DNA of 64,000 nucleotides from Ectobius pallidus (taxonomy: Eukaryota > Arthropoda > Insecta > Blattodea > Ectobiidae), in contig CAXKWD010000001.1 of the NCBI GenBank assembly GCA_964059195.1, positions 216,946,484-217,010,483 on the forward strand, in the 5' to 3' direction. Below, one piece after another: positions 21,661-33,017 of the stretch. Every line of letters starts with the position of its first letter. Within the stretch, counting starts at the first letter, position 1. The notes below the pieces were generated by a model, which was not told the origin of the DNA, did not search any database, and saw only the letters and a list, made by a program, of their open reading frames with translations. The position numbers were made by a program, and so were the translations under genes.

Positions 21661-22311
21661 TTGTATGGTAGAGAATTCAACCCATCTTCATGAAGAATAA
21701 AAGTTGTTTCGTTGTAAAATATTTCAAATTAATTCGCTGAAGAAGAATCGAAGGCAATTCGCTGGAGAATTCTCGTCAATCCCATGAAAAAAATCACAGC
21801 CATAACGCTGGGATTTTGAAGCCACTTGCTTGAAGAAATAGCGATTTTATTAATTGATGAATATTTCTTATTTTAAATCGAAGAATTTATCTTCTTAATG
21901 AATAATCTTGAAAGATTATTGTATATTTTTTCGTTTCCATTTTGTTTTCCTTCACATCAGAACTTCATACAGTATGTTTCCATGGATTTCACCCCCCGCT
22001 CTGGAATGTTAAGTTTCTGTAGTTTTGTTTTAGGTCCCCATAATGACGCCAAGAAAATAAAAGCAATGTATATAAAGACAGTTTTATATTATCTTTCCTC
22101 ATCTTCTAACTTCAGAGTTTAGACAATTCTGCCTGTTCCATCTTCATACTCCATCAATTATAGGCCTATACTGCTCCCATCATCTTCTTGGACGCCCTAC
22201 GTCTCTTCTTCCGCGAAGCTTCTGTCTCCTCACCAGGTTGGTATTCTTTCCTTTCTAATTCGGTTCATAGGCCTAATATGTTCTTTCCAACTTATTTCTC
22301 TTATAGATATA

Positions 22312-22525
22312 TAAGCTTTCATGAACCACAGATTGTCTCTGTTGGACATTACATGATAACATTATAGGAGAAAAATTCCTCCGACACTGGAACTTGAACC
22401 CAGGACCTTGGCTAATCGCGCCAATGCTCTACCAACTGAGCTAAGCCGGAGTTCAATTCACAGCGCCGGATGGAACCTCTCTCCTATGGCTGATTGCCCT
22501 AATGGTCTACCTCACAGACAGACAT
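22312..22525 (-). mobile_element. tRNA-derived SINE (first family), minus strand, unit A
   Basis: Reverse copy with tail GTCTCTGTTGGACATTACAT, B box complement (TTGAACCCAGGACC) and A box complement (CCAACTGAGCTAAGCC), then CACAGCGCCGGATGGAAC. Unit B copy at 47,910-48,110. Confidence 0.75.
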
Positions 22526-22749
22526 GTTATGTCATATGCAGTACTGTGAGGCACACTAATTAGTGATTTTTGTGACCGGGCTCCCACTGTTATTGTACAG
22601 TTGACATTCAACATAGATATATACAATGTTATCATGTAATGTCCAACAGAGATAATAATCTGTGGTTCATGAATGCTTATATATCTATCTTGAATGTTAA
22701 CACTGTACAATAACCTTTTAGTAACATACTTTCCTGAGTTCAACTGCTC

Positions 22750-23355
22750 AAACGACAATATTAAGGGGACTATACACCGCTATAAGTAAATGTTTTCGAC
22801 TTTTTATTGGCTTATGGGAAAGAGCGTTTCTTTCTGAACTTGTCTGTGAAGTATTAATTGAAAATGAGAACTTTTCTCGCAGGTACGCATTTATGTCAGA
22901 TAATGTGTGGTCATTTCAACTTACTCTAATATTAAACTCGATTTCCCAAAAATTGGTTTTTTTGCAACGTTAAACTGGATTTATCTAAAATTATTGGTCC
23001 AATTTTCATGAAATTTTACAGGCTCACTTCGTTTAACATGGTGTAATTTTACACGAAACTCAAATTTTTCTTCCAATTTCTTTACCAATATTTTATTTTA
23101 AATTTAAGACAAGCTACTATATCCCATAGGAAACATTATGCATTTAGGAACTATATAATAAATACCAAACAAAAATAAACAGTTCCCTTTTATGAAGAAA
23201 AATATAATTTAGAAGAAATCGAAGTTCGAGGCATAACGGTGGGTGCAAGAGGCACTATCCCTAAGAAGTGAATCACTCTCCTTCATGATCTGGGAGTCTC
23301 AACATCCACCTTTAAAGAAATTGCCTTACATGACTTACAGTTTTCTATAAGAATA
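22750..23355. other. Unassigned spacer, unit A
   Basis: It begins TTAAGGGGACTATACACC, which resembles the left end of the TTAA MITEs, but I see no matching right end. No open frame. The same sequence occurs in unit B at 48,345-48,940. Confidence 0.4.
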
Positions 23356-23359
23356 CTAA

Positions 23360-23800
23360 GGCCGGTATTCATAGTCGGCGACTTAAGAACGACTTTATAA
23401 AGCTGAACTTATTTGACAAGTCGACTTATATGTTTTTCGTATTCATAGTCTTCTTTAAAGTCGTACTTTGTTAAGTTCGACTTCATAAAGCTCTACTTGC
23501 TCTACATATTGAAGTCTAACTCGACAATATGAAAAATCGCGCGTTCATTGCCAACGACAATTGAATCAGTGAATCGCATTTCAGATTTTTTTAGTTTTCG
23601 TGTAATGCAAAGCCATCTAGATACGTATTTCGCTGTCGTGATATAAAAATACAGACGGCGCTGTGCATTGTGAACCAAGAATTCAATATTATGCAGCGTG
23701 TAAGTAAAGTGTTCAATAGATTCTTGAGAATATTCTGTGTATATATTAGCTTGGACATCGTTCAGAATTAATACCGGTAGGCTAATGTATTTATTTTGAC
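23360..23800. mobile_element. Left-end fragment of a Harbinger-type element, unit A
   Basis: The terminal GGCCGGTATTCATAGTCG is followed by CGACTT / AAGTCG subterminal repeats and about 300 bp shared with the fuller copy at 29,163-30,376. It stops where a half TTAA MITE begins (about 23,806). Confidence 0.55.
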
Positions 23801-23805
23801 ATGAA

Positions 23806-24219
23806 TATCTTCAGTATAAGTATTTTTTAAATATATATATATATATAATTTAATGAAAAAGAAAATTTAAAAAAATTATTAAAGCCTACACTGAAGATAT
23901 TTCAAAGATCTTAGATTATGTTGTGCACATGATATTAACCAACACATAGAAAAATAATCACTCAGAAATATCTATATTTGTGGAAGTTATCAGGGAAACG
24001 GCTGTTCGGTGTATGAAACGTGGCAGCCATTTTGAAAGGATAATATTCGTAACTGTAATGGTTTAACTAATTTGAAAACAGTATGCAATTGTACAAGTAG
24101 TCAATAAAGGGTATGTCAGATTGCAAGATTGTAGAGCAATTCATTGCTGAGAAAAAAAAAAATAATGAAATTCACATATTTCTCACCAATGAATTTCATC
24201 TAAAGCTGTATGTCCCCTC
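23806..24219. mobile_element. Half of a TTAA palindromic MITE, unit A
   Basis: Only the centre and right arm of the MITE seen at 18,438 remain, ending TGTATGTCCCCTC then TTAA at 24,220-24,223. The left arm is missing and the Harbinger-type fragment abuts it. Matched in unit B at about 49,385-49,836. Confidence 0.6.
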
Positions 24220-24424
24220 TTAAGATGTTTTACTAAGCATTGTTAGACTGCATAAAATTCATGCGATATTAAAAAATTCCTACATGATTCAGATACCCAT
24301 TTACACCTTTTTTAAAAGTACTTATTAATTTAAACATAATGCAGAATAACTATGTCAAATTTGAATTAAACAGATCTACATGGTCTTGAAATATAAAAGG
24401 TTAAATTTGTCTAATTTTAGGTAC

Positions 24425-24815
24425 TATAGTCAAAATTGTACCTTCTCCCTTCGTACTTACGAGGTCTTACTTATCGGACTCCAACACTCCAACTACGACG
24501 TGGCAATTCTTGATGCGTTATTCCCTACAAAATAGTCGAGGCTACCCATATAATAACCCCAGTGGTTATTATTATATTGTGATTAAGGTTTATGTTTCCA
24601 TGTTCCGTGTGTAATTATCTAATAATTTCGAAATTGCCAACACATATACGAGCACTTAATTCAACTTGTTTTTATTCCTTTTCTAGTGTTTACTGGAACA
24701 ATTTACATGAATTGTTTCGCTAGTTCTCAGATAGCACTGGCAATGTTTGTGGGTCTGCGGGAATGTTTCTGTACATATAGATCAGGAATAGGGTTTTGGG
24801 AATATAGTTCCTGAG
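24425..24815. repeat. Unidentified repeated block R1, copy 1
   Basis: A block of about 400 bp (CTCCAACACTCCAACTACG, then TATAATAACCCCAGTGG, CAGGAATAGGGTTTTGGGAA, ending AGTTCCTGAGAGAAGAGCC). It occurs four times: here, 26,995, 50,035 and 52,615. The last is open for 155 codons by chance. No family recognised. Confidence 0.6.
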
Positions 24816-25069
24816 AGAAGAGCCTTAAACATATATTTATAACATTAAATTACTCAAGTAGCTGCAAATTACACCCTCGATATCGAACTCTGTATAACGA
24901 AGATCGATATAACAATAAACCCCCTTTTTACGGTATTTCTCTTTGGGCCTGGAAAATTTCCTATCTTTATAATGTTAGATGTAAAAAAGGCAGAGTGAGG
25001 CTGAAAAATTCAATGCCATAGCCGTGATATGAACTAGCATCAACGGCTCTCCGTGCCGCCGTTTTATTA

Positions 25070-25565
25070 AGTGCCAGTATGGTACTTTATGAGATTGTGA
25101 GGTGGACGGGAAAATGTCTGTCCGTCCGTCCGTCCGCCCGTGTGTCTGTACGCGCGATAACTCAAATACGCTTGATCGGATTTTAATGAAACTTGGTAAA
25201 TACGTTTATAATGTCCATGGGAGGACAAAATCGGTTCACCGGTACCGGAGTAAAACCTAATTTAGTGTCTATTTCAAAAGCGCCATAACTCAAATACGCT
25301 ATATCTAATTTTCATAAAACTTGGTATACGCATTTTTAATGTCTATGGGAAGACGTCTGTTGATATTGGACCAAATCGGTTGGCCGGTACCGGAATAATG
25401 CCCAATTTAGTGCCTTTTATGGTATTATATAGCAAAAGGTGCGATAACTCAAATACGCTTTATCGGATTTTCATGAAAATTGGTATATACATTTATAATG
25501 TTCGTGGTAAAAAGCCTACTTATTTTGGGCCAAATCGGTTGACCGGTACCAGAGTAACAACTAAT
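25070..25565 (+). repeat. Three tandem IR-upstream modules without an IR, unit A
   Basis: Starts TGCCAGTATGGTACTTTATG and a (GTCC)n run, then three consecutive copies of the motif (at about 25,150, 25,285 and 25,442), each with ATAACTCAAATACGC and a GGTACC core. The same module lies singly upstream of the IR genes. No IR coding sequence follows. Confidence 0.7.
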
Positions 25566-26284
25566 TAAAGGTCACATTATTTTAAAATCATGTCTATACA
25601 ACAACGTCGCATTTTTAATCATTTGGGGGCTTTGTCTGCAGTGCAGTCAGATGTTTGTTTACTTCGCTGATGTAGTTGAAAAGAAGTACTACCAAATACT
25701 TTAGTATTTAGTATTTGGTATACTATAGTGTTTGGTACCACATGAATACTGTTATATACAGAGGGTACATTACAGTGAAATAATTAGCGGAGTAATATGC
25801 CACTGAATTTTGTGAAATGTTGACGTATTTTAAGAATTTCAAGTTGTAATACATTTAGATTTGACAAATAACACTATTCCTTCACATAAGCTTATCAAAC
25901 TACATCGTAAAATTGACTGAGTTAACCGAATGGTAACGTCTTGGATTCAACGAAAGCATACTGGCACTTTGTTATATCAGTTTACCTGATTTTATTAATT
26001 GAGCTACCTTGGCAACGTAACGGAGGATTAAATTCTCCAGGTGACCGGAATATTTAATGTTGAAATGTATTGTGAAACTTTATTTTAGGGCAAGTTCATT
26101 ATATTTGGAGATCAATAGCCATTAATTAGTGAACAATATTTTAACAATAAACATCAATTTTTGAGCTAGAGGAATAATGTCTTTTTTAGAATGCTGAAAA
26201 TGAATCCATTCAATTCAGAAAATTTATTTTCCCGACTTATGGTCGCTTCTCGCTGGCAGGGTCACTTATGGTGCCTCATAGCAA

Positions 26285-26735
26285 GTTTGACTTGTTCTAT
26301 ACCCATCTTGGTATAAGCATTTATAACGTCCATGGGACGAAACCTATTCATATTGGACCAATTCGGTTGACCGGTACCGAAGTAATACCCAATTTAATGC
26401 CTATTTTATGGTAATATATTACAAATAATTTATCAAATGAAAATCAGTTCTCATGGCAACATATTGTTTACAGTGTCCATATAAGGCTTTGGAAGTTGCA
26501 ATACAGTTAGCTTTGACAAATAACACTACCCACACATTCCTTCAGATATGCTTACCAAACTAGACCTGTATTCTTCCGTAAGCCCTGCTTAATGAATTGA
26601 TCTTGAGCTTAACTCGTAAATGGATCAAAAAACCTACTTTCTATAATTGCAATTATCACTGATTAAACAAAAGCATTCTGGCATTCTGTTACATCAGTTT
26701 ACCTGATTTTAATGTATCTGAAGTTCTCTACTTTA
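26285..26735 (+). repeat. Orphan IR flank without receptor, unit A
   Basis: Homologous to positions ~1960-2560 of array unit 1 (module end, GGCTTTGGAAGTTGCAATAC, CCTGCTTAATGAATTGATC, TTGCAATTATCAC, AAAAGCATTCTG). No IR frame lies next to it, so an IR-containing segment was probably deleted or only its flank was duplicated. Confidence 0.6.
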
Positions 26736-26994
26736 TAGTAAATGGTTTGATCTTATAACAACCACACAGTAGTCTCTATGTCGTTTATTACAGTTATAGT
26801 GCTAATATAAGTGCAAATTCTGACATTTTAGTGCAAGAATGTTAGATTTCATAAACTTAATGCGATTCATTCAAGCTATTTAAACTTTTTTAAAAGTACT
26901 TATTAATTTAAACATAATGCAGAATAACTATATCAAATTTGATTTAAACAGATCTACATGATCTAGAAATATAAAAGGTTAAATTTGTCTAATT

Positions 26995-27410
26995 TTATTA
27001 TGGTCAAAGTTGTACATTCTCCCTTCTTACTTACGCATGAATACGAGGTCTTAGGCTCCAACACTCCAACTGCGACGTGGCAATTCCTGATATGTTATTC
27101 CCTACAAAATTATGGAGGCTACCCATATAGTAAATAACCCCAGTGGAGCTTATTATATTGTGATTAAGGTTTATTTTTCCAAGTTCCATGTGTGTGTATG
27201 TGTCTAATAATTACGTAATTGCCAACACATATATGGGCTCTTAATTCAACATTTTTATTCCTTCTCTAATGTTTCATGGAACAATTTACATGAATTCTTT
27301 CGCAAGTTCTCGGATAGTACTGGCAATATTTGTGGGTCTGCGGGAATGTTTCTGTATATATGGATCAGGAATAGGGTTTTGGGAATGTAGTTCCTGAGAG
27401 AAGAGCCTTA
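26995..27410. repeat. Unidentified repeated block R1, copy 2
   Basis: Second copy of R1 within unit A, interrupted at its right side by the Helitron inserted at 27,415. Confidence 0.6.
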
Positions 27411-27414
27411 TACA

Positions 27415-28280
27415 TCTATATATATATAAATAAATGTATGTCTGTTTGTCCTTTATGTATTACTAAACCATTCAACCGATCGCCATGAAACTTTGGGAAG
27501 TTGTTGAGTACACTCCCACGAAGGTTTTTGGCATAGTACATTTTTAATGTTAGCGTTCGTTCGTGAGTTATGAGTGAAGAACGGGAAGAAAACGTGCATT
27601 TTTGCGCTTTCGAAGTTTTCAGTAATACATTTCATTTGTCGAATCAATTGCAGATAGCTTTGCTTACTTTTGTCATAATTGGAAATAAAAGCATCGCGAT
27701 CGTTTGAATTTTGTAAGCCCACCCTGGCCGATTCATTTGTTTATAATGTCAAGGCACGCAGACAGCTGAAATTTTCACCCTAGACGGAAGAGTAATAATG
27801 AATACAGGCCTAAATGTTCAAACATTGTTCGATTTGGACGAAACTTACTATGCGGGGTTTTTTGGGCCAGGGAACTCAAATCTGAGGTTATTTTTCCCAT
27901 GCTGCGCTTTCTAATCGTGGGATTCACTTCAAAGCCGGATTTATAGCTGATTCATTAATTAGGCCTATCAATCGTTTAGTTTAGACCTATGAATGCTTCG
28001 TGTGCAAAGAGTTAATAAATATAATATTTTAATTATTTTGCTCTTAATTTTTTAATTTCCGATTAATTATCGTGGGCGAAGCCGCGGGGATCTGCTATAA
28101 GCTATAAAAAGCTATATATAGTGTTTTCTGAGGGAATAGTTTGTGTGTTCTTCCTCATTTCAAATTCTAAATAGGCCTACCTATATAAAGATCTAGAGTT
28201 TGAAAATCGAAAGTCCTTCATAAGTTATTTTCGCATTTACAAAATACAAAACCCGAGCGACGCCGGGCCATTTGAGCTAG
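27415..28280 (+). mobile_element. Non-autonomous Helitron, unit A only
   Basis: 866 bp beginning TCTATATATATAAATAAATG and ending in a GC hairpin (CCCGAGCGACGCCGGG) followed by ...GAGCTAG, between host A (27,414) and T (28,281). Unit B has the uninterrupted site near 53,059 (AAACATACATTTATA). TC start, hairpin before CTAG and A/T insertion are Helitron hallmarks. There are no Rep or helicase frames, so it moved in trans. The open frame at 27,453-27,722 has no recognisable domain. Confidence 0.85.
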
Positions 28281-28464
28281 TCCATTTATAACATTAAATT
28301 ACACAGTTTGCTGCTTAGAGGAAAGTACATCCTCGATATCAAACTCTGAGTAAAACGAAGATCGATGTAACATAAACCAGCATTTTGCGATTTCTCTTTG
28401 GGCCTGACAAATTTCCTATTTTTATAATGTTAGATGTACGAAAGACTGAAAAATGCAATGCCAT

Positions 28465-28545
28465 AGTCGTGATTTGATTTAGGATATTCGGCTCTCGGTG
28501 CCGCCGCTTTATCAGTTGAGCTACCATGGCAACGTGCTGGTAGAT
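28465..28545 (-). mobile_element. tRNA-like SINE fragment
   Basis: The reverse complement reads GTAGCTCAACTGATAAAGC (A-box-like), then GATATCCTAAATCAAATC in the B-box position. Related fragments lie near 25,060, 26,000 and 53,290. Too decayed to be a tRNA gene. Confidence 0.45.
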
Positions 28546-28629
28546 TACATCATGAAATTCTCCAACTGTCCCCTCTTGGGAAATAAGCGTAACAAAATTC
28601 ACCTAGGTAATAGAAAATGCTCAAAGCCA

Positions 28630-28898
28630 CCTGCAATTGATCTGACAATTTATTGATTTGTATTACTGAAAAGTGATGCTACGAAAGCGCAAAAAAAAAA
28701 AAACATACTTTTTTGGTCAATCACTCATAACTCGCGAACGAAAGCGAAAATTAAAAATATGGCCTCGGGGTGCATTCGCCCACCCTTCAAGTCTATCTAT
28801 GTTTAAAATTTCACATCTCTGCTTTCAGTAGATTTCGCTGGGCATTGCATACAGACTGACAGACAGACAAACAAACATTTCCTCTTACTACATAGATA
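28630..28898 (-). mobile_element. Helitron 5' fragment, minus strand, unit A
   Basis: Reverse-oriented 5' part of the same family as 27,415, with CTCATAACTCGCGAACGAA and a (GACA)n/(CAAA)n run leading to CTACATAGATA, the complement of a TCTATG... start. Unit B has it at 53,410-53,655. Confidence 0.5.
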
Positions 28899-29162
28899 TG
28901 GAACTTTTAGCATTTTAGGCGGTCTATCCATTTTACAGCCGGCTGTATATTTGTCTAATCTGTTTTCAGATAACTAAGCAATCTGTCAAGTTTATCAAGG
29001 CTTTCATTTCAGGACATTTTGTAGACTTAACATGGGTTGGCGCGGTTACGAACAGAAATTAACGAATAATAAATAGTCTAACATTCAAAACGAAAACTCC
29101 TCTGAAGAGGGTAGCCAACATTACAAAATGAAAGTAATTTTATATACTCGTTATTATCTTCT

Positions 29163-30376
29163 TGTTAACTGTCTACGGTCGGCGACTTAAGAACAAACTT
29201 TATAAAGCTGAACTTATTTGACAAGTCGACTTCGTACTCATAGTCTTCTTTAAAGTCGTACTTTGTTAAATTTGACTTCATAAAGCTCTACTTGTTCTAC
29301 ATATAGGAATAGATTGGTTTATTTCATCATACAATACACACATACGGTTACAAATAATGCTTTGCCGCAGAGCCCCTTTGTTGAGAAAAAAGAAAACTAT
29401 TGGTATCGCTCTCAGAACAAGAACAGACACAAAAACTATGAAGATACATATAATTGTTTCAACATGTTAATCCTTACCTAAAACTTTTTTAAATTATTTT
29501 TTTAAGTATTAATTACCAATTATACCGTCTTACTATCGCTTTCAATTTTTTTACCCCGTATTCTCTTAATTATAAACAGGAATTTCCCCATTTTTGTTCT
29601 ACATATTGAAGTCGAACTCGACAATATGAAAAATCGCGCGTTCAATGCCAACTACAATTGAATCAATGATTCGCATTTCAGATTTTTTTCAGTTTTCGTG
29701 TAATGCAAAGCCATATAGATACGTATTTCGCTGTCGTGATATAAAAATACAGACGGCGCTGTGCATTGTGAACCAAGAATTCAATATTATGCAGCGTGTA
29801 AGTGATGTGTTCAATAGTTTTTTGAGAATATTCTGTGTATATATTAGCTTAGACATCGTTCAGAATTAATAACGGTAGGCAAATGTATTTATTTCGACGT
29901 GAATTGAGTTTTAGAAAGATTGAAATTACCTTAGGAAGCTTTGGGCCGATATGAAATGCCAGAAGAGAAATTCTGATGAAAGAACGCTGATTGATATTTC
30001 CAAAATTGTGTTTGCTTCAAACGAAACCTATTTTAAAATATATTGTCAATGTAGAATTTAAATGGATTCATCGTGTTACTCAAATAACGCTATTTTCTTC
30101 TAACACCTCGCATAGATCCTCAAAATAACTATCCATGGTTCTGGCTTAAACTGAAATAAGTCAGGGGGACCCTTGACTTGATAAAGTACGACTTACTTCG
30201 ACAAATAAGTCATACTTTAGTGACTATGAATAGCAATAAGCTCGACTTTGTCAAGTCTCACTTTATACAGTAATACGTCATAAGTACGACTTGTTTGTGC
30301 CAGAAATTCAACTTAAGATGAGATTAAAGTTCGACTTGGATATAAGTACGACTTATTGCGACTATGAATACCGGCC
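29163..30376. mobile_element. Harbinger-type DNA element with LINE insertion, unit A
   Basis: The right end CGACTATGAATACCGGCC (30,359-30,376) is the inverse of the left end at 23,360. The local left end is mutated (GTCGGCGACTTAAG). AAGTCG-type subterminal repeats fill both ends. No transposase frame is recognisable. A LINE 3' end is inserted at 29,305. The unit B copy (about 53,925-54,821) lacks that insertion. Confidence 0.6.
29305..29593 (-). mobile_element. 5'-truncated LINE 3' end with 13-bp target duplication
   Basis: TTGTTCTACATAT occurs at 29,292-29,304 and 29,594-29,606. Unit B has a single copy (TGTTCTACATATTGAAG near 54,051), so it is an insertion after the A/B duplication. On the minus strand it ends TGTATGATGAAATAAACC, a LINE-like 3' end. 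No coding capacity. Confidence 0.75.
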
Positions 30377-30501
30377 AGATACTATCTGTATTCAAAACAG
30401 TAGAATTTTTCTTCTTCTTCTTCAGTGATAAACCTATAACTCATTAAATATTTAATACACTATTCCACCTTTACCCTTAACATACAATATACAATTTATT
30501 A

Positions 30502-30542
30502 TGAAAATGCATTTCGGCGTATGCTGCGCCATCTTCAGTTCA
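30502..30542 (-). ncRNA. Hammerhead-ribozyme-like motif, left arm
   Basis: Mirror copy of the motif at 30,701-30,741 on the opposite strand, produced by the inverted arms. Transcription from either direction would carry one sense motif. Confidence 0.55.
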
Positions 30543-30700
30543 AATAAGATGTAAGGAACAGAAATAACATCCTTAATGAAAACATAATTGACCAAAATCA
30601 TTTATTTGACTTGACTACAACGGTGACCTAGGTTACCAATTAACAAAATTTTGTAAACAACATTATTTGAGAAGAATTGTGGTGTTCATTACATCTTATT

Positions 30701-30741
30701 TGAACTGAAGATGGCGCAGCATACGCCGAAATGCATTTTCA
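30701..30741 (+). ncRNA. Hammerhead-ribozyme-like motif, right arm
   Basis: CTGAAGA at 30,705-30,711, an extra U, then stem II GGCG/CGCC with a 7-nt loop. GAAA is at 30,728-30,731, a palindromic ATG/CAT helix III ends at T30,736, and predicted cleavage is after T30,737. TTCA (30,738-30,741) pairs with TGAA (30,701-30,704) as helix I. All three helices differ in sequence from the motif at 3573 but keep the pairing. Confidence 0.6.
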
Positions 30742-31062
30742 TAATAAGTTGTATATTGTATGTTAAGGGTAAAGGTGGAATAGTGTATTAAATATTTAAT
30801 ATTAACCCTTATCTGTTGAAAATGAGTTATTTCAATAACTATAACTCATTGTATACTTTATGCTGTTATGATATTCTTTGTCAAACTGGAAGCCTCTGGA
30901 TGTAGAGGAAGAATGTTAAAATAAAATAAAAATTAACAACGCACCTCGAATATAATATTGCAGACTTTTGACCAAACTAAACAATGATAATTCCTTTCTT
31001 GAATCCCATTTTATCATCCAACACGATGATTATCATAATAATAATAATAATAACTATTATTA

Positions 31063-31870
31063 TGATATAATTGCCACACGATTGGGCGACAAATTGAGAT
31101 GGGTGTTTGGTTGGGAGCTGGATTCGTTGTGGAAATGTACTTACTTCGATTCTCCGTTGGGCTCCGTCAGTTCTGCACCTATATCTTTTCCACGGCTTTT
31201 GTAGCTCAAGGTATCACACGAATCATCTGAGGGATTGGTTTATAGCTAGTTATGTCCTTATAAATGATAACTTCACTATAAACGTTTTATATCGGCATTT
31301 ATTCAAATTAACTGTGTTCTGCGTAGCTGTTTGTGTAAATTCACCACTTCAATTGCATTTATCAAGTACTTACGTGTATTTCAGTCTTCTTATTTCTCAC
31401 AAAGTAAATTAAAACTCACACGCTATCTTTTATAACATACATTCATGTTATATAAGTGGCTTTGGTGAGAATCGCCATTAAGCTAGGTAATATTTCCCGC
31501 GACTTTCCACAAGAGCAATGTACGGAGGTCTGCTCTCCTCGGCGAATATGGTGGAAGTGAACTCCTGACCACGCTAAGTTCGCGGCTAACAGATGCTTCT
31601 CTCTCATTGGCTGTATTTTTCATTACGTAAAACAGTTCTATTGGTTAAAACAATTCGCGGGCCAAAACTATGAATTTAGTACGTTGTATTTTCGAAATAT
31701 ACGTTTCTTTTACAGTTAAGATTTCAAATTTGGAATTAGGAAATAATAATAATAATCTAAACGAGAATTTTGGTACCGAAATAATAATAATAATAATTTG
31801 AATGATTCGAATAAATATGAATTAACTATTGTTTATGATAAATCGAAAAGGGTGGAACAATTCAGCTTCA
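31063..31870 (-). repeat. 3' LTR (left in window)
   Basis: 808 bp, TG...CA ends (TGATATAATT ... TTCAGCTTCA). Bounded outside by ATTA and inside by a short purine-rich stretch. Confidence 0.95.
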
Positions 31871-31882
31871 AAATGCCCCTGT
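31871..31882 (-). promoter_or_regulatory. Putative polypurine tract
   Basis: On the minus strand CAGGGGCATTT directly precedes the 3' LTR. Short but in the right position for plus-strand priming. Confidence 0.5.
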
Positions 31883-33017
31883 GTTAATTTAATTATGTCC
31901 GAAAAGGTAAATAATTAAATTAACACATCATACCCCAGAATATTTATTCTTAATAAATTTAAATTACGCTTGGATTATTAAAAAAAATTCAAAATTAATC
32001 ATTGAAATGGTGAATGATGATAAATGTTAGTGTAACAATAGGTGTATGTGTTAAACATTACAATTTGAATTAAATGAATTTCACCAAAATTATTTGGATA
32101 TACACAAATCAAATCAAATCAGGTTTGTATTACCCTGACATTCCTTTAACATAATATTTTTTTTTTTTTTTTTTTTTTAAATGACAAACATTCGAACAAT
32201 AAAAGAAAAATACTATTTAAACATTCTTAACTCTGAAAATTATTTCTTGAAAAACAAACATGTCTAGTATATGACAACACTTCTTGTTAGTTATATATCG
32301 AGAATTCTTAGACATTTTGAAAATATATTTATATGTCGAGATTTTCTCATCGTCCATATTTGAAAATTTATTTACATCGAGGCACTCATCGTCTGTAAAA
32401 TATCACTATCTTATTCCTTTACACGAATTCTCTTTCCTTTGCATCACTGTTATAATATGTGCACATACATCATACAAATACAACACACTTTTGACAAACA
32501 AATAAATATATACAGTATCACACTATGTTGCATTACATCACAACATTACCCTTGAATAACAAACAATTTATGTACAAACATAACCCTTTTAAATAATGAA
32601 CATTTTATTTACATCAACATTAATGTTCAATCCATCTTATTTTTCTACTATATACAACACCTTAAATTTCTATATTTAAATCATAGGTATATATATATGT
32701 ATAGTTTATTTACAACATTTCTACATTCTCGGGTTCGGTGTCGGATCGCGTTCGCACAGTTTAGCAATTCGATCATTTTATTTAACTTCAGCTTATCTCT
32801 CTTTGTTTAATCAATCTTAAATTAGAACCACATATTTAATATTAATTATTTATCAAGCAATTTTTATTTAATCACATTCTTTTGCATTCAATCTCTCAAC
32901 TTATTAATCTCTTACTTTTTGACACAATAACGCTGCATAATACTTCTTTAATTATTTATTTTATTTTTGACACAACTATCTTTTACTATAGCCAAGTGAT
33001 TAATTCTTCTTGGATGT
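31883..33017. other. Non-coding 3' internal region of the LTR element
   Basis: About 1.1 kb of AT-rich DNA without a useful frame, where RT, RNase H and integrase would be expected. It contains a perfect-looking stem (TGTGTTAATTTAATTA and its complement, about 31,880-31,930) next to the polypurine tract and a T-run at 32,157-32,178. Confidence 0.7.

Larger units (their letters stand above)
30446..30838. mobile_element. Palindromic Penelope-type element with 12-bp target duplication, unit A only
   Basis: CTATAACTCATT at 30,434-30,445 and 30,839-30,850 flanks the insertion. Unit B has one copy (near 54,879). Arms of about 105 bp (30,446-30,553 and about 30,700-30,804) are near-perfect inverted repeats. 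Each arm contains a hammerhead-like motif, so the element resembles two inverted Penelope terminal repeats without coding sequence. Confidence 0.7.
13076..30869. repeat. Large tandem unit A (~17.8 kb) with IR4
   Basis: The sequence from GATATTCTTTGTC at 13,076 restarts at 30,870 (unit B) and 54,910 (unit C). A and B can be followed in parallel through the IR gene, SINEs, a TTAA MITE, a 25-bp minisatellite, Harbinger-type fragments and two copies of an unidentified block. They differ by a few percent and by discrete insertions. The length without B's LTR element is nearly equal (17,794 against about 17,658 bp). Confidence 0.9.

Noticed and set aside
25380..25568. Short proteins of the CDNSNTLYRIFMK type
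   Set aside because: These are translations of the IR-upstream repeat module. The frame is not conserved between copies.
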